A DNA stretch of 64,000 nucleotides from assembly GCF_003073045.1 (NCBI RefSeq), contig NC_037593.1, forward strand, positions 15,508,735 to 15,572,734, read 5' to 3'. The position numbers were made by a program, and so were the translations under genes. Under the pieces are notes generated by a model that saw only the letters and a program-made list of their open reading frames with translations, had not been told where the DNA came from and did not search any database. Numbering within the stretch: position 1 is the first letter of the stretch; each line of letters starts with the position of its first letter. The stretch is from Pomacea canaliculata (lineage: Eukaryota > Mollusca > Gastropoda > Architaenioglossa > Ampullariidae). Shown here one piece after another: positions 12,659-24,863 of the stretch.

Positions 12659-14460
12659 TTTATGTGCTTATTGGCATCACTCACTGTGAAGCGCAAGAAA
12701 ATCACTTGCAAGGGGAATATTTGCTTCAAGCATGACGACACGGGAGTAACATCGCAGCATATGTTTAATAAAAATCTACTGTTGCATTCGTCCATAAAGG
12801 AGTTTTCATCATTGTGTGTGTCTGCTTTGTGTGTGTGTTTGAGAGAGAGAGAAAGAGATTTAATCAGTGTAATGACAAATCAATTGACTCTGACCATATT
12901 ACAAGTATCCGCTTGGATCCTCAGATCAGTTTTCACCTACTAACCCACTTTCTCCTCAGCAACCATCTGTTGATGAAACAGCTGGGATATATATATAAAC
13001 TTAAACTGACTAGCGCCTTTTTAGGCACAAATATCTTTTATGGAACAAAATTGTTTTGACATGAATCATGTCACTTGAACAGGTGTAAATTTTCAGCTGG
13101 TCTAACACGACGCCAACGTTACTCAACTAATACCTGGGCAAAACTGAAGACGTCACGTGACTAAAGCTGATCGTACGGTTAACGAAGACGGAACAAATAA
13201 TTAAAATAAAATAAAACGATGTTTGATAACTCTCATGTCTTTCAAGTGCGTAAAGTAGAAATAATAATATAGGAATAATAATATAGGAATCTAATTGACG
13301 AAATATTTAACAGAATTCCTCATACAGAATAAATATTTCTTTCGCTTTTTTCCCCACTTATATATTTTGTCTCAATTTTGCCGTCACTGGAAAGATGTAT
13401 CGGGGAAACAAATCTTTTCTCACTGAATAATGATGGTTATTTTCCCTGAAGCAAATCCCAGGGATGAAGTATTGAATAAAATGTCATAATGCATAGAAAG
13501 TATCACACCGACACATGAAAACACGGAGTGATACACTTTACTGACAGGGACAGACAACACAACACGTGAAATTATGTAAATAAACAGTAAAGCAGCGATG
13601 ATGACAACTTTAATTTTTACACACGTTAGTCATTATACATTGTTTACACATATGTTTGTTAGTTCAGTTTGTCTGATGACAGTTAGCGACTTCGTCCAGC
13701 TTTGTGTATTATTTTGTGTATTAGTTTTAGATGTTATACAGACTTAGTTCTTGCACACACTTTGATACACATGCATTTTATTTCTAGTCCACACGCATAC
13801 GTGCGCACTTACGCATATGCAAACAAATAAGTTCATACAAATTTGGATTTTAAAACACACACACACGCGAACACGCGCACACTCGCAAGTATAAATTCAT
13901 AAAACACTTTCATTAAAGCCAGGCGCCTTACCAAAGGACACAGTACAACTCACAACTGAACACACATCATGAACTTGTAATGAATATGTGCTTGTACACA
14001 CTCACTTACACACTCAGACATACAGATCATTTCATCAAGTATTATAATCTCAAGATAAGGAAAACAAATGTTTGCTTCTAATGGATGGATGTAAATTTAG
14101 TCTCAACTAGTTGTCATGCGGATGATAATGACATGACGTAGCCGATTGTCACAACAGGAGGCTCATGGAATCATGGGATCGAAGAGACGCGTCCACTGAT
14201 GATGCGAAGGCTTGTATAAACATAATACAGAATTCTTGGGGCAGCCGCTTACCTCCAAGAGACTGTTTATAAGCTTTTGTAAAAAAGTAAGATAAAGAAT
14301 CTTCAACTTCCACGTTCATGCTTCAATCACCGACTCTGTTCATTGTTTGTTGTATCAAAACAGGAACAATCCTCCAACATCCATCCTTTGAACTGCTGCT
14401 ACACCACAATACTGTTACAGCCCTCGTTCTACTGACGTCACCACACGACACGTGCAGTAG
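12424..14460. other. Intergenic stretch between EndoU copy 2 and the Rab20-like gene
   Basis: Non-coding and AT-rich. Contains the (TAA)n array listed separately, a GA run near 12840-12858, and short CA-rich tracts around 13850-13890. No gene, tRNA or bounded mobile element seen. Confidence 0.5.
12575..12658. repeat. (TAA)n microsatellite
   Basis: Almost perfect TAA/ATA trinucleotide array of about 28 units just 3' of the second EndoU copy. Confidence 0.95.
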
Positions 14461-16446
14461 TTAGGAACAGCATTTACCTCGCGAGGCACGTGATTTCTCC
14501 TGCTGGGACTCGGCAGACAACATGAAGCTGTCAGCATCCGGCACATGCAGGGAGTCAGAGGACCGGTTGGCCAGGCAATGCTGGAAGACAAACTCGAACA
14601 CCTCGCTCACTCCTCTTCCCGTCTTGCTGGACGTCTCGAAGTAGGGCAAGGTCGTCATGCTCCTGAGGTCAAGGTGACGGTTGAGGCCGGCCGCCAGGTT
14701 CTCGGCGGTGGAGCGGCTGATGGCAGGGCTGGTGTCCACGAGATCGCATTTGGTTGCCACGACAACGCGGAGACACTCCTGAGAGCGTGTTCTTTGAGCA
14801 TTGGTTCAAAACGACGACTGTTGAAGATACAAAACAAACACTTCACAAAATACTAAAGAACAATTTCAGTTACTACGACCATCAAAGAACATATCAATTA
14901 AACATGTAAGTATAAAAGTTTCGAACACAAACAACCAGAACGCCGATCAGTTCATGCTTTTAAACACAATACACACAAAAGCTATTAGAGCAGGGCAAAG
15001 ACATTGCCATATCTGACATTAACAGTTTTAGTCTTGAATGATTATAAATATTTTGTTAAGAAGAGAGAGGTGATAATGGAGAATAATTTTAACGCCTGTC
15101 GATTTCCCTCTTCTTGTACCAATCAAAGTAACTGACCTGAGGTCATCGAAAGATTTTATCGAGTTGATGTCAAAGGCGAGGATGGCAGCTCCGGCGCCAC
15201 GACAGTGAAAGGTTGGTATACTGTTGAACATTTCAGATCCAGCAGTGTCCTGAGATGACAGGTCAAAGTTCACTGCATTACATCAAATAACAGGGTTCAA
15301 AGGAGCTTGAAAGTGGATGAAGAAGCGTTGATTTTGTTTATTTTATTGCTTTGTTTAATACTGCATCTGAGCACATTTCCCGAGTACGATTCCCCACTGG
15401 GATTAATAAAGTTGTTCATTGTCATTGTCATTGTCATTTCATTTTCGTGCTATTCTATAGTAATTTTCTAATCGTAAGAATTTCTCACAAAATATACTTT
15501 TGTTTTCGTCAATTAGTTAAGCAGCATACCGACCTCCAATGACCAACCAACAAGTCACCCGAGTCCTCTTACCCATATTGCAATGGTGCAGTTGTTCCAC
15601 TCCCGAAGGCTGAACGCACTGCCTATTGTCTGGAACACGAAGACAACTGATCTACAGGCATGATGGAAAAATCACACAATATCATGGGATGTGAATCGGC
15701 TGCATTTAGAATACAATGTTGTAGACTTATGACTTACGACCTCAGAGCAGCCTGTAAATAGAGGAGGATATTCTTGTTCTACCTAGAGGATGCGAACCGA
15801 TTGCATCCAGAATACAATACGTACCACGTCAGTGCAGCCGGTAAAGTGATCCTGTGTGTACCGCGTCACAAGTGACGTTTTGCCCACGTTGGAGTCGCCC
15901 AGTAGAATCAGCTTGATGTCCCTGTGGAAAGTGTGTGTCACATAATTCTGTGCCTGGTAGTTGGAACTTTACAGTAAAGTGCATTGAGAGCACATTGTAT
16001 GATATGGAGATCTCACATTCTCCAAATTTCCTTCTCTGTTATCGTCTTAATAACATTTCACGATCTTCATATACTAACTTTTAATTCTTTGAACCGAGTG
16101 ATGCTTTGGCTTGAATAGTTTGACAGTGCTGTCATTACTGAAAATAAAAGCAAACTATCAAGATCCTCCATATATTTTATTGGCCGTAGGAACACTGAGT
16201 GAGTAGTCCACTGTGTCTATAGCATGGTTATGTAAAAAGTGAACCCAGATACTCTGTTTTAGTCGCCTTTACCTCTCATCATAATCAGGAACTCGTACAT
16301 AAGAATTTGCTGGAGGGACAAGTGTCGATGGATTTGTAACCACAGGGCCGAGCTAGCCGCGAACCACCGACCTTTCTATCTTTATCTAAGTTTTCAACCA
16401 CTAGGGTTCCGAGGAGTCATGAGTGTACTTACGGCCTGAAAGACAT
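14461..16446 (-). CDS. Rab20-like small GTPase
   Basis: Five - strand coding exons: 16446-16433 (MSFRP), 15921-15825, 15629-15573, 15249-15137, 14817-14461. Motifs in order: P-loop GDSNVGKTS; switch I region ending TIGSAF; DTAGSE, where the usual catalytic Gln is Ser (Rab20 is also non-Gln here); TKCD guanine-specificity motif; ETSSK (SAK-like) box; and a cysteine-rich C terminus ending GKCCS, fit for prenylation. The block TIGSAFSLREWNNCTIAIW resembles Rab20 more than other Rabs. Rab20 acts in endosome/phagosome maturation and trafficking. Splice sites and phases agree for exons 1-4. Exon 5 needs a one-base correction near CTCAGGAGTG (about 14783) to join FEPMLKEHAL to ECLRVVVATKCD, so the sequence has an indel error or the gene carries a recent break. 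Confidence 0.82.
15385..15450 (+). mobile_element. 3' tail of a non-LTR retroposon (LINE/SINE remnant)
   Basis: The string GGGATTAATAAAGTTGTTCA followed by repeated TTGTCA units is a typical 3' end of CR1/L2-type LINEs and their SINEs. It lies in an intron of the Rab20-like gene. No body is recognisable. Confidence 0.4.
16170..16405 (-). mobile_element. tRNA-derived SINE remnant
   Basis: Read on the - strand it begins with CCTAGTGGTTGAAAA (box A-like) and continues to GGTGGTTCGCGG (box B-like, GGTTCG core), followed by a tRNA-unrelated body ending near CGGCCAATAAA. It is intronic in the Rab20-like gene. Call rests on the spacing of the two boxes and is tentative. Confidence 0.4.
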
Positions 16447-19400
16447 CTCCTCTGTTAAAATCTTTTGTACAGCACTTCAAAGATAATCTGTAATAAGAAG
16501 AGAAAAGAGGAAGCTTTAGTCAATTTGAATAAATGCTGAATGATTACTCGCCCACTTCCTTTCCGCGGCCTTAACCGTCTATGATAAATTAGACACTGGA
16601 TGAACAAAAGAACTTTTCTCCAATTCTCTTTTTCTCGAGCTTCAAGTCTAAAGAAAGGATTTTTGCCTCAGAGTTAAGTACATCAATTACACGTTTCTCA
16701 AATTTTCAAATTTCGATGAATGGTCAGCGTTAAAGAATACTCCATGAATAGTTACAGGCTATAAGAAAATGCGTCATCATCCTATTTTCAAGATGAAGAA
16801 TAAGACTAGAAAAGAAAGAAAACTAGATAAAAAGGACTCATACCAACATACACACAGGCGCGCGCGCTCAAACCCAGGCTCTCATGTCTAATGTACCTGG
16901 GACAGGAAGAAACGATTCTCACAGAGAAATCATTCGTTTGACAATGTCTTTAAATGATGGTGTTGCAAACGTTTTGTCCAATTTAGTGAAGTTTTTTCCA
17001 CATCTGTACGGTGATATCAGTCTCCACCATCTCTAGACAGAAAAGAAATCCGTCGAGTTCACGCAGAGGCATACAAAGCCACAGCTGTGACCGAATGTAA
17101 TCGGAAACTTCTGTCCTTATCTTGTGCCCGAGGCTTGCCTGATCCACACACACACACGACTTTCTCACCTGTATCGATGATCGGTATGTCGGAGAACCTA
17201 ATCCACACTTTCTAACATCTAACAATATTCAGTGAACCATGTCAATAAAGAAGGACTTTAAGGGACGGGAATTCAGACCAATGGCATGACACGACACAAA
17301 TGAGGCATTTTTTTCAGCCAATGACATTAATGATTTCATGAGCACTTTAACATGCTGTGGCCTCGAATAGCTTGGAAGTTTGCCAGGCAAACTTGAAAAC
17401 GAAACTAAAGCGAGCCTCCACAGACCCTACATTTGTAGTCCGTACATTGTCCTTACAAGAAACGTTGACAGTCTATGTGATAACGAGATTTATAGCAGTG
17501 TGCAAGACCAGTACATGTAGAGAGACAAAGACCTTATGATGTATTGCTTCTAGTCTCAAATAATAGCTAAGCAGAGCAGAGTGGAAATATCATACCAGAG
17601 CGAATCCGTAGTATATTATTGCTACACTTTCTAATGAATTCATTTTTTTTTCGTGGAGTTCCTCTACTGCTGGTATATGCCAGTCGTCAAGGAGATCAAC
17701 TTACCGTTAGTGAATAACTGTCAGCAGTCCGCTGTACGGTATCTTCATCCCTGCACGACGGACACCACCTAAGGGCGAGGCAGACAGAAATATTTAGTCG
17801 GAAGAAATGGATTGGAAAGGTGGTGTGAAATATGGCGCACACACGGCAGGTCGCAGTGTCGTTGACAGATGGCGTGACACAACCAGCAACGGACTTTCCC
17901 GATCCCGTTTCTAGAAAAAAGACCTGGAGGCGGAGGTGAGGGTGGTGCACTTTATAATGGCCAGACAGCTCGCTCGACTGCTTTTTTTTTTTTTATATAA
18001 GCATTTTTCTTTGTCGAAAGTGTTTTGAACTGACGAGAATGTCATTTTATATTTATGAAAGCAAAGCGCGGTCATAAAAGTTGTTTTGCTTCTGCAATGA
18101 CACACACACACTCCTGCTTGCTTGTCTCCGTGTTCGTTTGTGATGAGTATGTATATGCTTGTTATTGTTGACTGTTGATTAGCAATATGCGTGATGGAGA
18201 GATGCATTTAGCTAGGATATTTCACTATTATTTTTTCTTACCTTTAGCTTAGGACGAAGATATTTAGACTTCCATTGATATAAAGGACAGCGCCAGAGTA
18301 AACCTTTCACCAGGAGAAGGAAAGACAGACAGTGGAGATTTGAATACAATGGCTTGGTTTGAGGACCAGTGCTAGTGTCATCCTCCTCCAAAATGTCAGG
18401 CACCCGTAAGACATTCAACAATCAATGTACATGTTCTGTTCATCAAATTGAGACGAACTAAGCATCAATGTCTTTGCTTTTTGCTGTGTAAAGACCACCA
18501 TTCGTTTCGAGGCTACCACCATGCAATTTGTTGCAGCATTGTGGACTTCAGATAATTTTTAATCAATTTCTATTTCGAGGAACGTTGTTCTCCAACGGCT
18601 ATATATGCGACCTCTTTTGGTTACCTAAGGAAACTAGCATCATTAGGGTATTTTATGTAATTTTATATTTGTTAATAAAATTCTTATTGAACAAGTTTAT
18701 ACTCTTTATAGTTCGATTATTTTTATTTATAGTTTTTAATAAGTCAGTAAAGTCTATAACTAATTATTGGTTCAGCCCTTTAATGTCTCCTTTAAATTTT
18801 ATTCACAAATTGAGCAATTATTTTTACTCCTAGAAAACACTATGTTAGTAGATGGAACACAATTAACATGTATCTCTTTTCTCATCACAGAGGGGTGAGG
18901 TAAAGGAAGAAGAGATATGGAGAGTGAAAGAGAGAGTACAAAACTTTATTAATCCCCTCTCTCTCTCTAATTTTATTATGCGTTTCTACTATCTGAAGGT
19001 CTTGCTCGAAACTTTAACCGCACAGACGCACGGGACGAAAAATTACCGTAGAGAAACAAACACATGGAGACGAATAAAGTTGCTATACATTTAGATATAA
19101 TCTTTTTGCATACCGCTCGTCATCTAGTAAAGTTTATAGGAATTTCGATATTGGCAATTTATTTTTTAAGCAATGCTTTTCTCAGGGCGATTATGACCGG
19201 TAAAGAAGGCATTAAAATAGTATAATTAATCCTGAACCTATTCGTACGGGACTAATTTGTGAGTGTCGACCTGTGTGTGCAGAACAGCTTTAATTTCTTT
19301 CCCTAAGCAAAGCTATAACTGTAGCACTCTATCGTTTGATCTTGAAAACCTGAATATGCTGCTGTCTCATTATAATAAAAAGATTATAATTAAGTGAAGT

Positions 19401-19742
19401 GTTCGAAGGCAGTAACAATAAATTAGTAAAACTTCGAGCGAAAATGAAAGTTTAATAAGTATCAAGATACATTACAAATATCTTAATCACGTGTAAACAA
19501 CCTTTAAAATGAGGCAGCTGTAATATGTTTTAATGCAATTATTTACAAAGCTCGTGCTTCTAATTAAAGAATAAAATAGCACCACTGGGTGCTTAAATGA
19601 GAAAAATAATCTATTTATTACTTCACATAAAAAGTTACAAAAGCAAGAAGCTTATTTTTGCTTAATGACAATTTACTGTATGGATTGAACGATTGGTGAC
19701 AAATTCTGTTTGGTCTTTTGTTCAGAAACAAGGGTCTTCTTG
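16447..19742. other. Intergenic stretch; left part of tandem unit 1
   Basis: No gene seen. From 18119 onward it matches 26184 onward (tandem duplication). About 18380-18850 is an AT-rich block of about 470 bp present in this unit only. 18900-18970 holds GA/CT-rich runs. An open frame of 101 codons at 18528-18833 lies inside the unit-specific block and has no recognisable domain. Confidence 0.5.
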
Positions 19743-21696
19743 TCACTTGCGTAGTCCAAATGCAAACAGCCCAGCGGCGATGGCGCTGAGGACACAAGCG
19801 ATAACAGAGAGGATGAAGCCATACCCATAGTTGATATCCTCAGCAACTTCGTTTGTCATACCACCAAACACAGCAAGTTCCGCTACCAGTAATAAGGCTA
19901 AAAGAAGAGAAAAACAAAAATGATGACGACTTACCTGTTAAAAAGGAGGTTTTTACAGATTGATAAAATATTTTGTTTGGCACGAGTTGCTACGGGTATG
20001 CCACAAATATAAAGATAACATTCATTCTGCAACATATAGACCACCTAATCACAGTACTAAATATTATTTCTAAATCCTCTACTAGTTAAATTATTTCATC
20101 AAAGAAATATGTTTTCAAACATATGTGAAAAAAAAAAAGATTTAATTGTAATCATTTCACTCAGTAGAATATTAGTGTGTCGCCATCACTAAGACAGTCA
20201 AAGGGAAGCAACACAAGCATTAAATTGGACGAAGGGTTTCAGTATAGCCTCCCTTGTCGAGCTGTGCAACTTTATTGGGTACAGTGAAATCTCGCTACTA
20301 TGCCATCTACCGGGACCGAGAAAAAGTGACATAGTAGCGAGGGTTCGTAAAAACGGCTTTATTTTTCAAGTTATCCGTCAGTCCAAAGCTCTCAAGAATC
20401 GTCGACTGGCGCTAGCTGTCTGCTCTCATTTTCCCCCTCACCTCTTCATCGTCCGCCCCTCCCAACCATATCTACGCACCTGCATCCTGTCGCTAGTCGA
20501 CCCCCTCCCGCTCTCCCTCTGTCACGTGACTGTCACCCGGCCAGCGACCACCACCCCCATCGCCAGCCTCCACCCTCCCTGTGTGCGTGCAATGTTCCAA
20601 CCCACCTAACTGAGATGTCCCACAGTACCATATACATGTAATAATCGAGCACTGCGCGGAATTTCACAACTTATGCCTTTTAACAATCACACAATTGTGG
20701 CATAGTAGCGAGAGTAGGTGGGGGCATAGTAAATTTATTTTGCATTGAATTTATAGTCGGGACCGAGCAAAAGTGGTATAATACCGAGAGTGGCATAGTA
20801 GCGAGATTTGACTGTATTTTCCCTTTAAATACATATTTAAATAATTCTGGCGTATTAATGACACATCACTAAAATTTTCTTACCTGAGGCAGCGGACGAA
20901 GCAATGCCACCCAAAGACAAGTTTCTAGTGTTATCCAGGAGAGCATGTAGAATTCCAAGAACCAGACTTCCGGCGATGGTCAACAGTCCCAGGATGGAGA
21001 ACGCCTGACATGCCTTCCACCAGTCTAAAAAATCGACCCAATTGTATTTTAATGAAACGCTCTTGAATTACGTTTGTATGAAAATTACATTGAATGAAAT
21101 ATACTTCCCCCCCCCTCACCACCACGCGCGAATTAACACACACGCAGAAGGCAGTGCACAAATACAAGCGTAAAAGAAGACAAGAGGAATGAAGAACTAG
21201 AAGCGATGGAACAAGAATACTTACGTGAATTAATTTCTCAGTGATGTCTTAGATTTTATGCAATCCAAATATGCATTTTCTTTTGTTGCAAAATAATTTA
21301 GAAAAGAATGAATATGTTCAACTGTCGACGACGTGATATACTTGCATGCCAAATGTCTGTCATTTGTGCAAAATATTAGTCAAGAAACGGAAACAAGTTA
21401 CAAATGATCACACGACTGACTGTAAATTCTGAAAGGAAGGGGGGGGGGAAGTAATATCACTTAATTGCAGGTTGCCGTCTCTTTGAAGCGATCATATTTT
21501 AGCTCGCATGCGCCTCACCTGGACCCTCGGAAAGGTTCCCACAGCTGCCAAAGTAGCAAGAACGGAATAGACCATTTTCTGTATAATCATGGGCGAACCA
21601 GCCGGTTCCCGCTACAGCCACAAGCTGAAATATCAGGGCCACCCCACAACAAGCGATCGCTCCACAGACAGGAATCTTTGGCACCTTGATGGCCAT
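19743..21696 (-). CDS. Claudin/PMP22-like tetraspan membrane protein (tandem copy 1)
   Basis: Three - strand exons: 21696-21519, 21024-20884, 19897-19743, joined in phase 1, giving 157 residues. Exon 1 (MAIKVPKIPVCG...) encodes helix 1 and the first extracellular loop with the family signature W...GLFRSC...C (claudins have W-GLW-C-C). Exon 2 (DWWKACQAFSILGLL...) holds helix 2 and the start of helix 3; exon 3 completes helix 3, a short second loop and helix 4, ending FAFGLRK. Length matches PMP22/EMP-type proteins; these form junctions or organise plasma-membrane domains. No PDZ-binding tail. Intron 2 carries a MITE absent from the sister copy. An E-box palindrome lies about 165 bp upstream of the ATG. 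The exact claudin subfamily cannot be settled by eye. Confidence 0.88.
20282..20814. mobile_element. Non-autonomous mariner/pogo-type DNA transposon (MITE), 533 bp
   Basis: Flanked by TA on both sides (20280-20281 and 20815-20816). The ends are inverted repeats of about 24 bp (CAGTGAAATCTCGCTACTAT at the left; CAGTCAAATCTCGCTACTAT as the complement of the right), with more ATAGTAGCGAG copies just inside. No transposase is encoded. The sister unit has the uninterrupted site at about 28115 (CTGGGTATTTTCCC), so ends and target duplication are directly proven. Inserted in intron 2 of a claudin-like gene after the tandem duplication. Confidence 0.92.
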
Positions 21697-21860
21697 ATTT
21701 CACTTGTTTCCTTTTTACAGTTGCACAAGATTTTGATGTACTTCGCAAACAGAAGAAAAACCACTTTGCGTCCGATATTTCAGACTTTGAATACTTTATT
21801 TGTTGAATTTTTATCGTATTTAAGGTCAGCATCCTCGAAGAATGTTGCAGATGTCAGTGG

Positions 21861-21870
21861 GTCACGTGAC
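21861..21870. promoter_or_regulatory. E-box palindrome GTCACGTGAC upstream of claudin-like copy 1
   Basis: Ten-base palindrome with CACGTG core (bHLH-ZIP type site, as for USF/MITF/Myc families), 165 bp upstream of the start codon at 21696. The same site is kept at the same distance in the duplicated copy (29489-29498). Confidence 0.5.
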
Positions 21871-22071
21871 GACATGTAGCAGGTTATCAGCGGTTGGTTG
21901 AAGTGAATGATGAGTCCACATGATAAGCACGTGATAAACGAGGAAACACTCGCTCAAAGGCTGACCTAAAACACTCAAAATGCTATAACTTTAGTTCTTA
22001 GTGTCTCTTAAGTTGTTCTATTGATGTTATCCGCTAGTTTGGAGAATTATGCATGCATACGACCTTCACCC

Positions 22072-22107
22072 ATCACGTTACGACCTTCACCCAGCAAGCA
22101 TGTTAGG
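22072..22107. repeat. Short direct repeat at the transposon's left end
   Basis: Two nearly adjacent copies of ACGACCTTCACCCA (at about 22059 and 22080) lie within 60 bp of the left end of the 4.0-kb element and just before its promoter. They could be subterminal transposase-binding repeats. Confidence 0.35.
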
Positions 22108-22146
22108 CCACTTCCGGTTTTGCTGTACTCTTAGCATTTTTCAAGA

Positions 22147-24156
22147 ATGAGGGCTCTTACAAATAAAAATGATAATCGAATTTGCTGTGTACCTCAATGT
22201 ACAGTTAAGGCCTATAAATGTCCAACATTGTCCTTCCATGAAATTCCAAAGGATGAGCAAATGAAGAAGCTTTGGCCTGTAAGAATTCGAAGAGACGAAG
22301 GACCCCTCTTTCGGGTAAGCGTGATCGAATTTCTAATCACTATTAATCGTTTTCTTCACTCGCTACATCACTTCTTCTTCATTCCATTTTGACCATCGTT
22401 AGCCAGTCGAAAGATTTAAAGTTCTGATTTTAGAATAATTGTTGTTTTCGTAATCTTAACTTACTGCATATGGGCATAATTTATATTACCGAAAACGTTA
22501 TCGCGCATACCAACATACATTTTCTGAGGGAGTACATATTATTAAAGTACTGTTATATTGAAATGCTGAGAAAGGTGGACATATATTACCAATTTTATTT
22601 TGTAGTAAGTCAAAGTAAACTTGTGCATATCGCTATAAGAAAGGCAAAATCATAAGTGCAATGCACTTATGTGTTTTGGTAAATGTTTATGAAAATAACA
22701 ATTCATTAATTTTTTTTTCTCAGATAAGAAGGTGGACAAAGGTTTGTAGCAGGCACTTTGTGCCAGAAGATTTTCGCCCTTTACCCGTAAAAGGAAAGCA
22801 AGGAGACTAAAGCCAGATGCTGTACCAAGCTTGTTTACATGGAACAACTTTCAGCGTGGGAAAGAGAGAAAGCAGCCGGCAGTTCACCATCTCCTGTCAC
22901 TAGCAAATATCAACACCAATCAGAGGTAAACTCACTTAAGTTGAATTGAAATAGTGGATGATCTCAATAACAACAGAGTGTGATTAAGTAATATTTTTTT
23001 TCTTTATAGAGGATATTGTGTTTAGCATGAGAAATGTCAACAAATTATAGTTGGTCAAACATAACTTTAGATAGAAGTAATGGTTATTTTAAGCACATTC
23101 TGATCCTGTTCAGTTAGAAATAAAATAAGTTGAGAACTTTCAGCTTTGACTTTCCTCTCACAAGCTGTTCATATGATGCATCATTTTAGAGCATTTAGGG
23201 CCAGGCATCACCACATTTGTGTCATTTTACTAATTCACTTTGTGAGATCTTTGATAATTGCTTTTCCTTCTGGGTCTTTTTTTTAATTTTAGCATACAAC
23301 TTTGCCACAATTGTCAGAATTTTGTTGTCTTTTCAGTCCATTCATTATTGATTACCTATTCTCGTTACACTACATCAGAATGTGTATTTTCAAAATGTAT
23401 AAATAATAGGATCAGATGTGTAGTGCATGGAGATCATTGTCCAAATCACATATAGAAATACAAAGATAAATGCAAAGTGACTTTTATTATCAAATTAAAT
23501 TTTTTCATTGCTAAAAATATTTAATAACATAAACAAAGAACAAGAACATCAATTGTGTCATTATTATTTAGACATTTTGACTATCGACAGGTGTCAAAAC
23601 ATATTTTCAGTGAACCTCTTTTTGTCACATCACACCATCAAATAGCAAAAAAAAAAAACTCTTCTTGGATAGCCATGAAATGAAAAAAAGATTGGAATAT
23701 CAAAACATCTTGCAAGCGGCATGTTATTTTATGAATTTAATAGGTTAACTTCTGAAGTTACTGCAGGTTAATCCCTGTCAGTGTTAAGTGAGCTGTGCCA
23801 AATCAGCCATTTCACGTGGTAAAATGTTTTTCCTTTTCAGCAAAAGGGGGATGCAAAGCCCACAACAGCGCCTGCAACAGCAGAGACAGAGTCTGCAACG
23901 GCAGCGGCAGAGTCTAACAGCAGACGACCTTTCTGTTGAAGAGCAGCTCTCCTTGGCAAAAGAAGAGAATAAAGTTCTTCAAGAGAGGATACGACAATTA
24001 GAACATCATTTGCAAATGGAGAGCAGCAGAAAAATCAAAAACTTTGGGTTAGAACGTTTTTCACAAGATGATGGAAAAATAGAGTTTTACACAGGATTTC
24101 CAAATTATAACACATTAAAAATATTTGACTCCAGCATTGTGTCCCTTTCTATCTGA
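22147..24156 (+). CDS. THAP-domain protein of the 4.0-kb transposon (truncated)
   Basis: Exons 22147-22314, 22724-22925 and 23844-24156. The first two encode a THAP zinc finger (C2CH): CCVPQC, a Trp (KKLWPV), VCSRHF, then the AVPSLF box. THAP domains bind DNA in transposases and host regulators. Exon 2 changes frame once after the PEDFRP codons; the second frame gives RRLKPDAVPSLFTWNN and its phase fits exon 3. Exon 3 encodes Gln-rich repeats, a coiled coil (EEQLSLAKEENKVLQERIRQ) and the block FGLERFSQDDGKIEFYTGF, which in THAP transposases precedes the DDE nuclease. The protein stops soon after, with no catalytic domain visible, so it cannot be an active transposase as it stands. An ETS-like CACTTCCGG lies 30 bp upstream of the ATG. 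Confidence 0.72.
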
Positions 24157-24503
24157 ACAGATTCTTGCTGAGTGATCTGAAAAAAAAATTGAACTCCATA
24201 AAGAATAAATGCACATGTGGATCTTGGGCTATACCTACCACTTTGGAAGAGAATATACAATAGTAATTAAAAAGAAAAAAATTCTTTTAAAGCAGGCTTA
24301 CATTCTCCATTGTTTATGACACCATCCTTACCCATTTAAATTCAAATGATGATCTTACAAAATTATTGTTTATTATCAACTTGCAACTTTTTAAATCCAT
24401 GAGTCACATGAAAAGGACAGCCAAAACTGTGTGCTCTAGTGCAAAAGGGTATTTGGTTTGTTGTTGAAACTTTCCCTCAAAAGGGTTTCATCATAAACTG
24501 TAT

Positions 24504-24863
24504 CTATGAGTACATAAAAGAAAACATGATAAATAAAAATGACTGTATACAGTTTGAATGTACTTTCCACTTTAAAAATAAAGTGTATCTAATAATAAAT
24601 AATGGGTGATATTTTGGAAAACAAACTTTGAGCGAGTTGAAAAGGTCCTTCTTTTCTTCTGATAAAGAAGGAATTTCTCCTGACATGACAATCTGATTCC
24701 TTAGGGGAAGGTCATTAAATGCCTCTGCTTCATTTATATTTATGAAAAAGTTATCGTGTATTTTCTGTTGATGATCCACCGTACTTCCCCTTCGATATTT
24801 TCCGTAGTTTGTTTTTTACCTTGGAAGTCTGCTTCTTGCTTATGGCAAATGGAAATAATCCTG
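24504..24863 (-). other. Possible 3' exon of the transposon's - strand gene
   Basis: On the - strand an acceptor-like TTCCACAG (24863) is followed by coding-looking sequence; one frame runs from 24779 to 24504 with an acidic/Leu-rich stretch (EAEAFNDLPLRNQ). No domain recognised. Position and strand make it a candidate continuation of the gene that starts at 25954, but exon joining is not resolved. Confidence 0.25.

Larger units (their letters stand above)
18119..22030. repeat. Tandem duplication unit 1 (claudin-like gene copy)
   Basis: This segment is repeated in direct orientation at 26184-29653, covering the gene, introns, promoter and 3' flank. Differences are a 0.47-kb block and a MITE specific to this copy, and a hAT MITE plus about 265 bp specific to the other. 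The unit continues, past a 4.0-kb inserted transposon, into 26039-26183, which matches 29654-29775. Confidence 0.9.

Noticed and set aside
12565-12795. Poly-Ile frame on the - strand
   Set aside because: Artefact of the TAA microsatellite.
14545-14856. 103-codon frame on the + strand
   Set aside because: Antisense shadow of the last exon of the Rab20-like gene, which has clear GTPase motifs.
16983-17225. 80-codon frame, - strand
   Set aside because: No recognisable domain, no splice context and no paralogue in the window.
17696-17950. 84-codon frame, - strand
   Set aside because: Cys-containing but without a domain pattern; likely chance frame.
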